DNA of 64,000 nt from an uncultured Alistipes sp. (GCA_904502285.1 CAJGEC010000001.1:88860-152859); one strand, 5' to 3'. Shown: positions 27,345 through 36,922, numbered from the stretch's first letter. The notes: a model not told the origin generated them from the sequence alone. Translations and numbers: made by a program.

Positions 27345-28451
27345 ATGGATAAGTGCAAAACCATCACTCTCGAACTTTTGCGCATAGCCCTCTCGGACTC
27401 ACCAATCGAGGAGTCATCACAACTATTTGAGGGATGCAACTGGGAGAAGATAGCCCGCTACTCGGCACAACAGGGCATCACTGCCTTGGTGTGGGATGGT
27501 CTAAATAGAGTTATTCAAGAGGGTAAACTTTCTATAGAGAACCTCCCCGATAGAGCCACTAAATTGCAGTGGGCCTTGGCCGTTGAGAGGCTTGAAAAGC
27601 GATATGCAAAGCAGGTCTCTGTAATCGAACGACTTGTATCAATACTTGAGAAGAGTAGTATAAAGATAATGATTCTCAAGGGGTATGGTCTTAGTCTATG
27701 CTATCCAAAACCCTCACATCGTTCGTGTAGCGATATAGATATTTGGCTATATGGTAAGCAAAAAGAGGGAGATGACCTACTACATAAAAGCCTTGGCATT
27801 ACGATTGACCAGGGTAAGCACCACCACACGGTGTTCTATGTCGATGGCGTGATGGTGGAGAACCATTTCGACTTTCTAAACCTCCACGCCCACCGTTCAA
27901 GCCGAGAGATAGAGGGAGAGTTACTAAAACGTACTGAGGAGCATAGCGACGAAATAGGTATCGGCGACAGTGTGGTCTATATGCCCCCTTCAAACCTTCA
28001 CGCACTCTTCCTGCTACGCCACTCTGCATCGCATTTTGCAGCTGAGAAAATTGTACTTCGCCACATTTGCGACTGGGCAATGTTCCTAAAACATAACGCC
28101 TCAAATATCGATTGGGAGTGGCTCTACGATGTTTGTCGAACACAGAATATGGATAGGTTCTTGGATGCGTTGAATGGGTATGCTGTAGACTACTTCAACA
28201 TAGATAGTAGTCTGCTGCCAAACTTCGCTCGACGTAATGACCTTGAGCAACGGATACTCAATGATATATTGCAACCAGAATTTTGTGAGCCTAAACCCGA
28301 AAAGGGGCTGATTCGCATCATACTTTTCAAGTATCGTCGCTGGTGGGCAAACCGCTGGAAACACCGTCTTGTCTATCGAGAGGGGCTTCTGCACAGTTTT
28401 GTCACACAGGCCTGGAGCCACATTCTAAAACCCAAAGCAATAAAGAGTTAG
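27345..28451 (+). CDS. Uncharacterised nucleotidyltransferase (NTP_transf_5 type)
   Basis: A 368-residue soluble protein. The core has LKGYGLSLCYPKPSHRSCSDIDIWL (about residues 111-135 in two halves), whose Asp-Ile-Asp is the metal-binding pair of the Pol-beta nucleotidyltransferase fold, and a later HxHDFL-like HFDFLNLHAHR. A basic aromatic tail (KYRRWWANRWKHR) follows. The family match is to the uncharacterised PF14907 group; the substrate is unknown. From memory, such proteins recur beside HprK-related kinases in Bacteroidota and exosortase-linked loci, and one such kinase lies 13 kb upstream. Here it sits between FucNAc and rhamnose genes, so it may modify a sugar or an associated peptide. 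Confidence 0.65.
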   Translation: MDKCKTITLELLRIALSDSPIEESSQLFEGCNWEKIARYSAQQGITALVWDGLNRVIQEGKLSIENLPDRATKLQWALAVERLEKRYAKQVSVIERLVSILEKSSIKIMILKGYGLSLCYPKPSHRSCSDIDIWLYGKQKEGDDLLHKSLGITIDQGKHHHTVFYVDGVMVENHFDFLNLHAHRSSREIEGELLKRTEEHSDEIGIGDSVVYMPPSNLHALFLLRHSASHFAAEKIVLRHICDWAMFLKHNASNIDWEWLYDVCRTQNMDRFLDALNGYAVDYFNIDSSLLPNFARRNDLEQRILNDILQPEFCEPKPEKGLIRIILFKYRRWWANRWKHRLVYREGLLHSFVTQAWSHILKPKAIKS

Positions 28452-28512
28452 TTTTTCTCAATTCAAGGGAAATAAAATATAAAACCGAGCGTTTGACCTA
28501 AAAATAACTAAT

Positions 28513-29418
28513 ATGAAAGGAATCGTTTTAGCCGGAGGAACAGGCACACGCCTATACCCCATTACCAAGGGTATCTCCAAACAGTTGATGCCGATATACG
28601 ATAAACCAATGGTTTACTACCCTATTTCGGTGTTGATGTTGGCTGGCATACGTGAGATTCTCATTATATCTACTCCTCACGATCTACCTGGCTTCAAGCG
28701 TTTATTGGGCGACGGAAGCGATTACGGTGTGCGTTTTGAGTATGCCGAGCAACCCTCTCCTGATGGCTTGGCACAAGCCTTCACCATTGGCGAGGAGTTC
28801 ATCGGCAACGACAGTGTATGTCTTGTCTTGGGCGATAATATCTTCCACGGAGCGGGTTTTACCGCTATGCTTAAGGAGGCTGTGCGTGTTGCCGAAGAGG
28901 AGGCTAAGGCCACTATCTTTGGCTACTGGGTGAGCGAACCACAGCGCTACGGCGTGGCAGAGTTTGATGTAAATGGCAGATGTATCTCTATCGAGGAGAA
29001 GCCTAAGGAGCCTAAATCTAACTACGCAGTTGTAGGTCTCTACTTCTATCCTAATCGTGTGGTGGATATCGCAAAGAATATCACCCCTTCGGCTCGTGGC
29101 GAGTATGAGATTACCACGGTAAACCAACGATTCTTAGAGGCTGGCGAACTTAAGGTGCAGACCCTTGGACGAGGCTTCGCGTGGCTCGATACAGGCACTC
29201 ACGACTCTCTCTCTGAGGCCTCTACCTACATCGAAGTATTGGAGAAGCGCCAGGGCCTAAAGGTGGCATGTTTGGAGGGTATTGCCTATCGTCAGGGTTG
29301 GATTACAGAGGAGCGTATGCGAGAACTCGCACAGCCTATGCTCAACAATCAGTATGGCCAATATCTGCTTAAGGTAATCGATGAACTCAAGGAGAAGCAC
29401 AGACCAGACTTAGAGTAG
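28513..29418 (+). CDS. rmlA: Glucose-1-phosphate thymidylyltransferase
   Basis: First step of dTDP-L-rhamnose synthesis: dTTP plus glucose-1-phosphate to dTDP-glucose. 301 residues with [20 protein letters not shown] (residues 6-25 in the N-terminal loop), [26 protein letters not shown] and [19 protein letters not shown]. The 61-bp gap before it contains no clear promoter or terminator. The four rhamnose genes follow in the order A, C, D, B with gaps of 0-1 bp. Confidence 0.96.
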   Translation: MKGIVLAGGTGTRLYPITKGISKQLMPIYDKPMVYYPISVLMLAGIREILIISTPHDLPGFKRLLGDGSDYGVRFEYAEQPSPDGLAQAFTIGEEFIGNDSVCLVLGDNIFHGAGFTAMLKEAVRVAEEEAKATIFGYWVSEPQRYGVAEFDVNGRCISIEEKPKEPKSNYAVVGLYFYPNRVVDIAKNITPSARGEYEITTVNQRFLEAGELKVQTLGRGFAWLDTGTHDSLSEASTYIEVLEKRQGLKVACLEGIAYRQGWITEERMRELAQPMLNNQYGQYLLKVIDELKEKHRPDLE

Positions 29419-29419
29419 T

Positions 29420-29989
29420 ATGAAGATAATCAATACATCAATTGACGGAGTTTTAATCATTGAGCCAAAGGTGTTTAGCGACGAGCGCGGATACTTCTAT
29501 GAGAGTTTCAACGCCAAGCAGTTCCAAGAGGCAACTGGCATAACGACCACCTTCGTACAAGATAATCAGAGTCTTTCTCGCTATGGTGTTTTGAGGGGTC
29601 TCCACTACCAGCTAGCACCATTTGCTCAGTCGAAACTTGTACGTGTGGTCAAGGGTAGCGTCATCGACATTGCTGTAGATATAAGGGTTGGCTCACCCAC
29701 ATTCGGCAAATATGTAGCCGTAGAACTTAGCGAGGATAACCACCGCCAACTATTTATTCCGAGGGGCTTTGCTCACGGTTTCATTACCACGAGCCAGAGC
29801 GCTATATTCCAGTATAAGTGCGACAACTACTACAACCCCGAAGCAGAGGGCGCCATTGCGTGGAACGACCCAACACTAAATATTGATTGGGTATTGCCAT
29901 ACCAAGATATATCTCTGTCGGCCAAAGATATGGAGCATCCTCAGTTAAACGAGGCCAAGCTCTTCGACTACAACACTCCTCTTTATTAA
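29420..29989 (+). CDS. rmlC: dTDP-4-dehydrorhamnose 3,5-epimerase
   Basis: A 189-residue cupin that epimerises the 4-keto sugar at C3 and C5. Motifs: EPKVFSDERGYFYESFN, QDNQSLSRYGVLRGLHYQ with the catalytic His about residue 62, KGSVIDIAVDIR and RGFAHGFITTS. Metal-free cupin geometry is typical. It begins 1 bp after rmlA, and its stop shares one base with the rmlD start. Confidence 0.96.
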   Translation: MKIINTSIDGVLIIEPKVFSDERGYFYESFNAKQFQEATGITTTFVQDNQSLSRYGVLRGLHYQLAPFAQSKLVRVVKGSVIDIAVDIRVGSPTFGKYVAVELSEDNHRQLFIPRGFAHGFITTSQSAIFQYKCDNYYNPEAEGAIAWNDPTLNIDWVLPYQDISLSAKDMEHPQLNEAKLFDYNTPLY

Positions 29990-30882
29990 TGAAGAATATA
30001 CTTATCACGGGGGCCAATGGTCAGCTTGGCAACGAAATGCGCATTGTAGCAAAGCATAGCGACCTCAATTTCATCTTCACCGACATCTCGTCAGACGAGG
30101 GTTGCGACACCCACTATCTCGACATTTGCAACAGGGAGGCCGTAATAGAATTTGTACAGAGGAATGAGGTGGATGCCATAATCAACTGCGCAGCCTATAC
30201 CAACGTAGATATGGCTGAGTCCGATAAGGAGAGTTGCTATGCACTTAATGTCACTGCACCAGAGAATCTCGCTATCGCAATTCAGCAACGCGGAGGTCTC
30301 CTCATACACATATCAACGGACTACGTTTTTGGGGGTGATGAGACTCATAGGCCACTAACCGAGGATGATGAGTGCAACCCTAAGTCGATATATGGCAAGA
30401 CCAAACTCCTTGGTGAGCAAGCGATACGGGCGACCAATGGCGACTATGTTATCATTCGCACGTCGTGGCTCTACTCCGAGTATGGCAAGAATTTCTGCAA
30501 AACTATGATTGCTCTGACCGAGAGCAAACCCGAAATAAGGGTGGTAAACGATCAATTAGGCACACCCACCTATGCCCTCGACTTAGCCAAGGCAATAATC
30601 GTAGTTCTAACCAACTATGATTCAACAAAACGTGGCATCTACCACTTCTCGAACGAGGGTGCTTGTACGTGGTATGACTTTGCTATAGAGATTGCTAAAT
30701 TAAACCTGAGTCAGGGGTCTATTATAAGTCCTTGTTCGAGTGATGAGTATCCGACACCTGTCCGTCGTCCCCACTATTCGGTCTTAGACAAAGGCAAAAT
30801 TCGACGAGTATTCAACGTAGCGACCCCCGACTGGAGGGATTCGCTCAGTCTCTGCATAAATAATATTAAAGCATCTAAATAA
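29989..30882 (+). CDS. rmlD: dTDP-4-dehydrorhamnose reductase
   Basis: Last step of dTDP-L-rhamnose synthesis, NAD(P)H-dependent. 297 residues with LITGANGQLGNEM (residues 5-17), NCAAYTNVDMAE, STDYVFGG and the active-site YGKTKLLGE. The ATG at 29989 overlaps the rmlC stop by one base (TAATG); a longer open frame from 29887 lies inside rmlC and is rejected. rmlB follows after 1 bp. Confidence 0.95.
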   Translation: MKNILITGANGQLGNEMRIVAKHSDLNFIFTDISSDEGCDTHYLDICNREAVIEFVQRNEVDAIINCAAYTNVDMAESDKESCYALNVTAPENLAIAIQQRGGLLIHISTDYVFGGDETHRPLTEDDECNPKSIYGKTKLLGEQAIRATNGDYVIIRTSWLYSEYGKNFCKTMIALTESKPEIRVVNDQLGTPTYALDLAKAIIVVLTNYDSTKRGIYHFSNEGACTWYDFAIEIAKLNLSQGSIISPCSSDEYPTPVRRPHYSVLDKGKIRRVFNVATPDWRDSLSLCINNIKASK

Positions 30883-30883
30883 A

Positions 30884-31954
30884 ATGTCACAACGCAACAT
30901 CATCATTACTGGAGGAGCTGGATTTATCGGTTCGCACGTTGTTAGACTATTTGTAAACAACTATCCGCACTACAATATTATCAATGTGGATAAACTCACG
31001 TATGCTGGTAATCTCGCCAACCTAAAGGATATAGAAGATAGACCGAACTACAAATTTAAACGACTGGATATCTGCGACTTTGAGGATTTATATCAACTAT
31101 TCCAAGATGAGAATATCGATGGGGTTATTCATCTGGCTGCCGAGAGTCACGTCGATAGGTCGATAAAGGACCCATTCACGTTCGCTAAGACCAACGTGAT
31201 GGGTACACTCTCTCTGCTTCAGGCCGCAAAACTCTATTGGGAGTCACGCCCAGAGGGTTACGAGGGTAAACTCTTCTACCACATATCTACCGACGAGGTG
31301 TATGGGGCTTTAGGCTTCGACGATACTCTATTTACCGAAGAGACTAAGTACGACCCACATAGTCCATACTCTGCAAGCAAGGCCTCATCAGACCACTTCG
31401 TTCGTGCCTACCACGACACATACGGTATGCCTACAATCGTCACTAACTGCTCGAACAACTACGGCCCATACCAATTTCCTGAGAAGTTGATACCCCTATT
31501 TATCAACAACATACGAACTCGTAAACCACTACCCGTATATGGCAATGGTGAGAATATTCGCGATTGGCTCTATGTCGAGGATCACGCTCGCGCCATAGAG
31601 ACCATCTTTCACCGAGGCAAAATAGCCGACACCTACAATATTGGAGGTTGCAACGAGTGGCGCAATATCGATCTAATAAAGGTTATCATCGCTACCGTAG
31701 ATAGACTACTCGGCAACCCTGAGGGACACTCCATAGATCTTATAACATACGTTACCGACCGTCCTGGCCACGACGCCCGCTACGCCATAGATGCCTCGAA
31801 ACTACGACGAGAACTCGACTGGCAACCATCACTACAATTCGAAGAGGGCATCGAGCGCACCGTTCGCTGGTACTTGGAGAACGAGGAGTGGATGGAGAAC
31901 ATAATATCTAAGGAGTATATCAAATACTACGACGAGATGTATGGAAATAGATAG
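30884..31954 (+). CDS. rmlB: dTDP-glucose 4,6-dehydratase
   Basis: Second step of rhamnose synthesis. 356-residue extended SDR with ITGGAGFIGSHVVRLF, AAESHVDRSIKDPF, ISTDEVYGALG and the catalytic YSASKASSDHFVRAYH, then NNYGPYQFPEKLIPL. All family-specific residues are in place. It is the last gene of the polysaccharide cluster; a perfect-stem terminator begins 26 bp after its stop. Confidence 0.96.
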   Translation: MSQRNIIITGGAGFIGSHVVRLFVNNYPHYNIINVDKLTYAGNLANLKDIEDRPNYKFKRLDICDFEDLYQLFQDENIDGVIHLAAESHVDRSIKDPFTFAKTNVMGTLSLLQAAKLYWESRPEGYEGKLFYHISTDEVYGALGFDDTLFTEETKYDPHSPYSASKASSDHFVRAYHDTYGMPTIVTNCSNNYGPYQFPEKLIPLFINNIRTRKPLPVYGNGENIRDWLYVEDHARAIETIFHRGKIADTYNIGGCNEWRNIDLIKVIIATVDRLLGNPEGHSIDLITYVTDRPGHDARYAIDASKLRRELDWQPSLQFEEGIERTVRWYLENEEWMENIISKEYIKYYDEMYGNR

Positions 31955-31980
31955 ATACTCACTAACATAGCACATAGAGA

Positions 31981-32017
31981 AATACCCTTAGGTCTAACTC
32001 CTAAGGGTATTATTTTT
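31981..32017 (+). terminator. Terminator of the polysaccharide cluster, overlapping the convergent gene
   Basis: AATACCCTTAGG (31981-31992) pairs perfectly over 12 bp with CCTAAGGGTATT (32000-32011) around TCTAACT, followed by ATTTTT. The right arm encodes the last codons of the minus-strand permease, whose stop codon (31994-31996) lies in the loop. On the minus strand no T-run follows, so it works best for plus-strand transcripts. Confidence 0.85.
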
Positions 32018-33142
32018 ACCACACTTCGCCTCTGTGACCACTGCAACAAATAGGTAGACTATTGCGAGAACTGCGAGGGTGAAGATATCTTTTCTAACAT
32101 CATAGAGTGAGACTCCTGCTGTACCAATATCTACGAAGGCATTCACTGCACTACTACTCGGAAAGATTCGGCCTAAAAGATAGAGCCACTCTGGAAAGGC
32201 CTCCTTGGGATAGGAGACTCCAGCAAGCAAAAGAATAGGGACAGAGCTCCACAGCAGTAGCATCAGAGGGGCTTCCCTACGTTTGAAGAGGTGCGACAAC
32301 GACATCGCAAGCGATGTAACTGATACCAAATATACGAACATAAGTATCGCAACATCTATGGTTCGACCATTATATGGAAAGCCGAACAGAGTCCACACTA
32401 CACCTAATATAATAGTTAAATTAATTCCATATATTACTATATATACCAATATCTTAGCAACAACACTCTTAATAGCGTCTCGATAGGAGTTCACCTGTAA
32501 ACTAACACGCTGTTGTCGTCTACGAACACCCAACATAGCAAGGCCAATTACGAGGGTCTGCTGGATGATAACCACTACGATCGATGGCATAACGAAAGAG
32601 CCATAACCCTGTGGTGTGTTATAGAGTATATGTTTATCGAGCGAGACAGGCTGAATAACACCCATAATATCACCTCCACCAATGCTATTTGCAATGAGGC
32701 GTGAGGTTTCGATTACCGCCCCCTCGACAAGCACATCGGCTGTTGTCTGGGTCAGCACCTCCTTATAAATCAGCAGATGGCTACCATCAAGGATTACTGC
32801 TACATCGGCCTGTTCTCCCATAAGAAGAGTTCGCTCGAAGCCACGAGGTATTACCACAATGCCATACACCTTGCCTCGGTAGAATAGCTCCTTAGCCTCC
32901 TCGACAGATGTAGGCTCATAGGCTACAAAGGTATCAGGACCAGACCTTAAACCATCGACAAGAGTTCTACTCATAGAACTATGATCCTCATCAACGACGG
33001 CTATCGCGACCTCGCGCACAACCTCCTTGCCGTATGCCACAGAGTAGATAATTGTATATATCAGCATAGCGAAAACCACCAAAAGTAGAACTCCGCTATC
33101 TTTCAGAATCATACTTAACTCATCTGCTATCACACGCTTCAT
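31994..33142 (-). CDS. ABC-2 type permease (YhhJ-like), second copy
   Basis: A 382-residue inner-membrane permease: one N-terminal helix, a periplasmic region of about 140 residues, then five helices (ITRLMLG-type core near VVVIIQQTLVIGLAMLG). The last helix pair is preceded by LLLWSSVPILLLAGVSYP, typical of the drug-exporting ABC-2 family. The ATG at 33142 (MKRVIADELSM) is preferred over a TTG 9 bp upstream. It lies 16 bp behind the first permease and is the last gene of a TolC-HlyD-permease-permease operon that has no ATP-binding subunit. Confidence 0.85.
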   Translation of the reverse strand: MKRVIADELSMILKDSGVLLLVVFAMLIYTIIYSVAYGKEVVREVAIAVVDEDHSSMSRTLVDGLRSGPDTFVAYEPTSVEEAKELFYRGKVYGIVVIPRGFERTLLMGEQADVAVILDGSHLLIYKEVLTQTTADVLVEGAVIETSRLIANSIGGGDIMGVIQPVSLDKHILYNTPQGYGSFVMPSIVVVIIQQTLVIGLAMLGVRRRQQRVSLQVNSYRDAIKSVVAKILVYIVIYGINLTIILGVVWTLFGFPYNGRTIDVAILMFVYLVSVTSLAMSLSHLFKRREAPLMLLLWSSVPILLLAGVSYPKEAFPEWLYLLGRIFPSSSAVNAFVDIGTAGVSLYDVRKDIFTLAVLAIVYLFVAVVTEAKCGKNNTLRS

Positions 33143-33158
33143 AATCTCCAATAATTAA

Positions 33159-34331
33159 CTACTCCATACCCCAGTACTGATCCTCTCGCACTACCCTTCC
33201 GAATCGACGCCACACAATCACTGGAGGGAGCATAAAGAGTAGAATAGCCCCTAAATCAATAATATCATAAAATTGGGGAGCTCCAACAACTGCCTGAGAT
33301 ATAAATACATCGCTAAAATAGGTTAAAGGAAAGGCCTTGGATAGTAGTTGTGCCACACCATACATAGCCATCACCGGAAAGGTGATACCCGAAAAGGTAA
33401 ATGCCATAACGGCATAACCGCCACCAAGCGATAGAGCCAATCGCAAGTTCGAGGTAACTATCACAATAAAAAGAGCAATGGACTGATATGCTATTACTAA
33501 CAGAGCCCCTCCCAACGATAGCATAATATAGCTGCCTGCACAATCCATTCCCATCACCATAAATAGGATGGAGTATATGAGCTGAGTATAGAGTGTAAAA
33601 ATGGTGGTTAGCGGTAGTAATTTACCCACCACAGCAGACAAAGAGGAGTCGCCAGCAACTCCGAGCCACTCCTTAGCCGTACCATATCTCAACTCCCGAC
33701 CTACGGCATAGGTTGCCGAGACAACGATAAATATTACCAACCCCATAAACATAAATATTGGGGCAAGATAGTAGCCATAATTAAGATAGGGATTTCCCAC
33801 AATATTAGTATGGAGATTTATCGGCATAACATCCGCCATAGCCACCTCATACTCTACGCCCAAAGAGGATAGCTTTGAGAGTGCTACGCCCGACGAGAAG
33901 GTCTCCACCACGGTTTGTAAATCTCTCTCCACCACTCCACTTGCCGACAGATTAACTCCCGAAACATAGCACTCCACCTCGGTTGGCACACCTTCATATA
34001 TCTTTCGTTCAAACCCCTTGTCTATGTAGATTATTGCCGAGGCTTTGTCTTCCAACATTAGCTGTTCGGCCTCGTCGATAGATTGTGTCTCGTGGGCGAT
34101 ATCAATGCCTGGAGTAGCCTCGATCATAACTACCAACTCTTGCGACATTGGGGTTTTATCTCTATCGACCAACGCCACAGGTAGGTTATCAATAGCACCT
34201 CCATAAAACATTATGGTAAAGAAGAGTAGCATCACCAACGGAAGCACAAAGACCACACTGCAATAGAGTCTATTGCGTAGCATCTCCCGAACCTCTCGCT
34301 TTACCACAGCCCATAAACCAACACCACTCAT
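33159..34331 (-). CDS. ABC-2 type permease (YhhJ-like), first copy
   Basis: A 390-residue paralogue of the next permease with the same layout: an N-terminal helix near residues 20-42 (VVFVLPLVMLLFFTIMFYGG), a large periplasmic domain, and five C-terminal helices. The PVALVDRDKTPMSQ-type segment after the first helix matches its partner's VAIAVVDEDHSSMSR. ATG 34331 (MSGVGLWAV) is 4 bp beyond the hlyD stop; an upstream start inside hlyD is rejected. The two would form a heterodimeric permease for export together with the adaptor and TolC. Confidence 0.86.
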   Translation of the reverse strand: MSGVGLWAVVKREVREMLRNRLYCSVVFVLPLVMLLFFTIMFYGGAIDNLPVALVDRDKTPMSQELVVMIEATPGIDIAHETQSIDEAEQLMLEDKASAIIYIDKGFERKIYEGVPTEVECYVSGVNLSASGVVERDLQTVVETFSSGVALSKLSSLGVEYEVAMADVMPINLHTNIVGNPYLNYGYYLAPIFMFMGLVIFIVVSATYAVGRELRYGTAKEWLGVAGDSSLSAVVGKLLPLTTIFTLYTQLIYSILFMVMGMDCAGSYIMLSLGGALLVIAYQSIALFIVIVTSNLRLALSLGGGYAVMAFTFSGITFPVMAMYGVAQLLSKAFPLTYFSDVFISQAVVGAPQFYDIIDLGAILLFMLPPVIVWRRFGRVVREDQYWGME

Positions 34332-34335
34332 AATA

Positions 34336-35325
34336 TCACAACAAAGAGCGCTTAACAATAACACTCATACCAGGCAAAATAGTTACGCTATCACCATACT
34401 GACGGGCCTTAACTTCAAAGGTTCTTATGTCGAATCCTCCTCGCGCCCTCGTGGCACTCCACGTTGCAAAATCGGCTTCGGAAGCGATATAAAAGACCTC
34501 GAACTGCACATATCTATCAAGAGCAGGAATATAGCCATTAAACCTCGACCCCACTTCCACCCCCTTGAGATGGCTCTCCTTTATATTAAACGTAGCCCAC
34601 ATATTGCTTAAATCGAGGATGGTTACTACGGGGTAGCCACTACCAACAAGTTCGCCTGGCTCGGAGACGATATCCGATACTCGGCCAGATATAGGTGCAT
34701 AAACACGAGCATCTCGCAGATAGGAGTTCACCTCATCTACAGCACCTTGCGCCTCTCGCACTTTAGCTGCCACAGCCTCGCGTTGCTCCTTTGTAGCGCC
34801 CTCGACAGCCATATCGTACTCCGCCTTGGCAGCATTTACCGTCGCCTGCATAGCGTTATAGTTGGCCAACGCCTCATCGTATTGCTGACGAGGCACAACA
34901 CCCTTATCGTAGAGATTCTTAACCCTCAAATAGCTCTTCTCGGCAAGCTCTCTACCCGCCAGAGCCTTCTGCCACATACTCTTTAGGGCGATAATCTGTT
35001 CGCGTCTGGCGCCCATATCGACCTCCCTATTTATGGCCTCGGCAGCCGACTCCAAGGCAGAGACCTGTTCCAACTTGGCATCCAACTCAGGCGTCGATAT
35101 CGTATAGAGCAACGCTCCTTGCTCCACCCAGTCGCCCTCGCTGACAAACATAGAGTCGATGCGACCAGCCAATTTCGACGATGCACGATATGTGCGACAC
35201 TCCATAACGCCTTGAATAACTACCTCGTTCTTCTCTCGATTATATCTCCAAAGAGCTGCTACAATAACAAACAACGTCACTATCGAGATTAGCGCGATTG
35301 CCGTGTTCCTAAACTTCTTGTTCAT
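34336..35325 (-). CDS. HlyD/EmrA-type membrane fusion protein
   Basis: A 329-residue periplasmic adaptor: one N-terminal membrane anchor (about residues 8-26), a lipoyl half (YRASSKLAGRIDSMFVSEGDWVEQGALLYTI in two parts), a long coiled coil at about 80-190, the second lipoyl half VYAPISGRVSDIVSEPGELV, and a beta-barrel region. It would link the ABC-2 permease pair to the TolC channel encoded just upstream (22 bp gap). The substrate is unknown; multidrug or lipid export is usual for the family. Confidence 0.9.
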   Translation of the reverse strand: MNKKFRNTAIALISIVTLFVIVAALWRYNREKNEVVIQGVMECRTYRASSKLAGRIDSMFVSEGDWVEQGALLYTISTPELDAKLEQVSALESAAEAINREVDMGARREQIIALKSMWQKALAGRELAEKSYLRVKNLYDKGVVPRQQYDEALANYNAMQATVNAAKAEYDMAVEGATKEQREAVAAKVREAQGAVDEVNSYLRDARVYAPISGRVSDIVSEPGELVGSGYPVVTILDLSNMWATFNIKESHLKGVEVGSRFNGYIPALDRYVQFEVFYIASEADFATWSATRARGGFDIRTFEVKARQYGDSVTILPGMSVIVKRSLL

Positions 35326-35347
35326 ACTATTTATTCAAAGAATTTAT

Positions 35348-36781
35348 CTACATCTCTACAACTTGACCGCTATTAGCATAGTTCAAATAGTCGCTACTCA
35401 ACCCCGACACCTCAAGTAATCGTGCCAACGACAAGCAGTGCTGATAGACAGAATCGATATACTCTACGCGCGAAGAGGCCAGTTCCACACAAGCATCAAT
35501 AAGCTCTGATGATGAGACCACACCCTCGCTAAAGCCATCTTTAGCCGTAGTATAGAGACTCTCGGCAAAGGCTATAGAACGCTCCGAGGCTACTATGCCC
35601 TGCATAGATGAAATCACACTATAATACTCTCTCTCCACAAGTAGCCTCACCTCCTGCTCAGCACTCATCACCGACTCTGCCATCTGTTTCATTTCGTGCT
35701 TTGCTGCCATATACCTACGCTCCTTTCCTAAACCATCGAAGAGTGTGAAATTAACACCTACACCCACACTCCAGCGAGGTACCATTTCGCTAAGTTGATA
35801 ATTGTATATAGCCCCCGCACCATAGGCAACAACCTCTGGAAGGAGGTCTGCTTGAGCCATATTTTTTCCCTCCTCGGAGAGACGACCTACCAATCTCGCC
35901 TCATTCAATAATGGGTTTAGTTGGTTGGCCATATCAATATAATAATCAAGTGAATCTATCGTGCCACAAACAAATAACGGGCTTATCGGATTTAGACTCT
36001 GCCCCATCCCTACGACCGTGGAGAGTGCAGACTCTGCAACCCTCGCTTTGCTAAGCGCATCGGCTAAATCGCGTTCAGCCTCAGAGAGTCTATATTGCAT
36101 ATATAATACAGCACTATGTGCCACAACACCCTCCTCCTCCATTGCTACAGCATCAGCCAGATGCAACTTAACAGCACGTACTACATCTTCACGAATCGAG
36201 ACAACCTCCTTGGCAAGAATCAACCCGTAGTAGCTCTCAACCAATTGCGTCACTAATCCATTCTCCACTCCTTCCAAAGCAGATGTTGCCATCTCCACAT
36301 TTATCTTGGCTGCTCTATTAGCTGAATTTATTCGTCCGCCAGCATATATAGGCAGTGTAACCAAAGCACCTACACCTCCCACAGCACGTTTCTGAAGCGT
36401 ATAGCGCCAATCGAGTTGTGTGAGTGGCGATAGGCTCTGCCGTAAGAATTTAGCCACATCATTTGTTAGAATTCCATTGGTGACTCCAGTATTGATAAGA
36501 CCATCCAAAGACTCTGTTACCACCCCCTTTGTTCCTCCAAACTCTATATCGACACTCTTTTGCAACAGGGTAAACCCACCAACGATATCGATATTAAATA
36601 GGCGTAGGCCTCGCGCGGCACGCATCTCTTCAAAGGCTACATCAACCCCATACTCCCTACTCTTAATGGCATGGTTATTCTGCGCCAAGACCTCCAAGGC
36701 TTCGCGCAATGTGATATCGTTTTGCGCCCAAACGCTCGACCACGACAATAGGACAAGCAGCAAACTGAAAAGGTGTTTCAT
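35348..36781 (-). CDS. TolC-family outer-membrane efflux protein
   Basis: A 477-residue exported protein. Signal peptide MKHLFSLLLVLLSWSSVWAQ is followed by ITLREALEVLAQNNHAIKSR, the first TolC repeat; a second repeat starts near residue 265, and helical segments with LARLLEVSG stand at the end. It forms a trimeric outer-membrane channel for the HlyD-permease system encoded downstream. It is the first gene of the operon, divergent from the porin gene with a 141-bp intergenic region in which I see no clear minus-strand promoter. Confidence 0.9.
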   Translation of the reverse strand: MKHLFSLLLVLLSWSSVWAQNDITLREALEVLAQNNHAIKSREYGVDVAFEEMRAARGLRLFNIDIVGGFTLLQKSVDIEFGGTKGVVTESLDGLINTGVTNGILTNDVAKFLRQSLSPLTQLDWRYTLQKRAVGGVGALVTLPIYAGGRINSANRAAKINVEMATSALEGVENGLVTQLVESYYGLILAKEVVSIREDVVRAVKLHLADAVAMEEEGVVAHSAVLYMQYRLSEAERDLADALSKARVAESALSTVVGMGQSLNPISPLFVCGTIDSLDYYIDMANQLNPLLNEARLVGRLSEEGKNMAQADLLPEVVAYGAGAIYNYQLSEMVPRWSVGVGVNFTLFDGLGKERRYMAAKHEMKQMAESVMSAEQEVRLLVEREYYSVISSMQGIVASERSIAFAESLYTTAKDGFSEGVVSSSELIDACVELASSRVEYIDSVYQHCLSLARLLEVSGLSSDYLNYANSGQVVEM

Positions 36782-36871
36782 TCAAAATTTGTTTATATCC
36801 ACCAACTACAAATATCGCGCACAACAAATATTACTCAGAGAAAAATTATGTCTGAATGTTTGGCATATTCC

Positions 36872-36902
36872 TTGCGAAACGGTGATACGACATTATTTTT
36901 TG
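36872..36902 (+). promoter_or_regulatory. Possible promoter of the porin gene (relaxed -7)
   Basis: TTG at 36872-36874 and TATTTTTTG at 36894-36902 resemble the Bacteroidota promoter, but the -7 element has one extra base between TA and TTTG. The porin ATG is at 36923. Tentative. Confidence 0.3.
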
Positions 36903-36922
36903 TTAATTAAAAACTATCAGTT

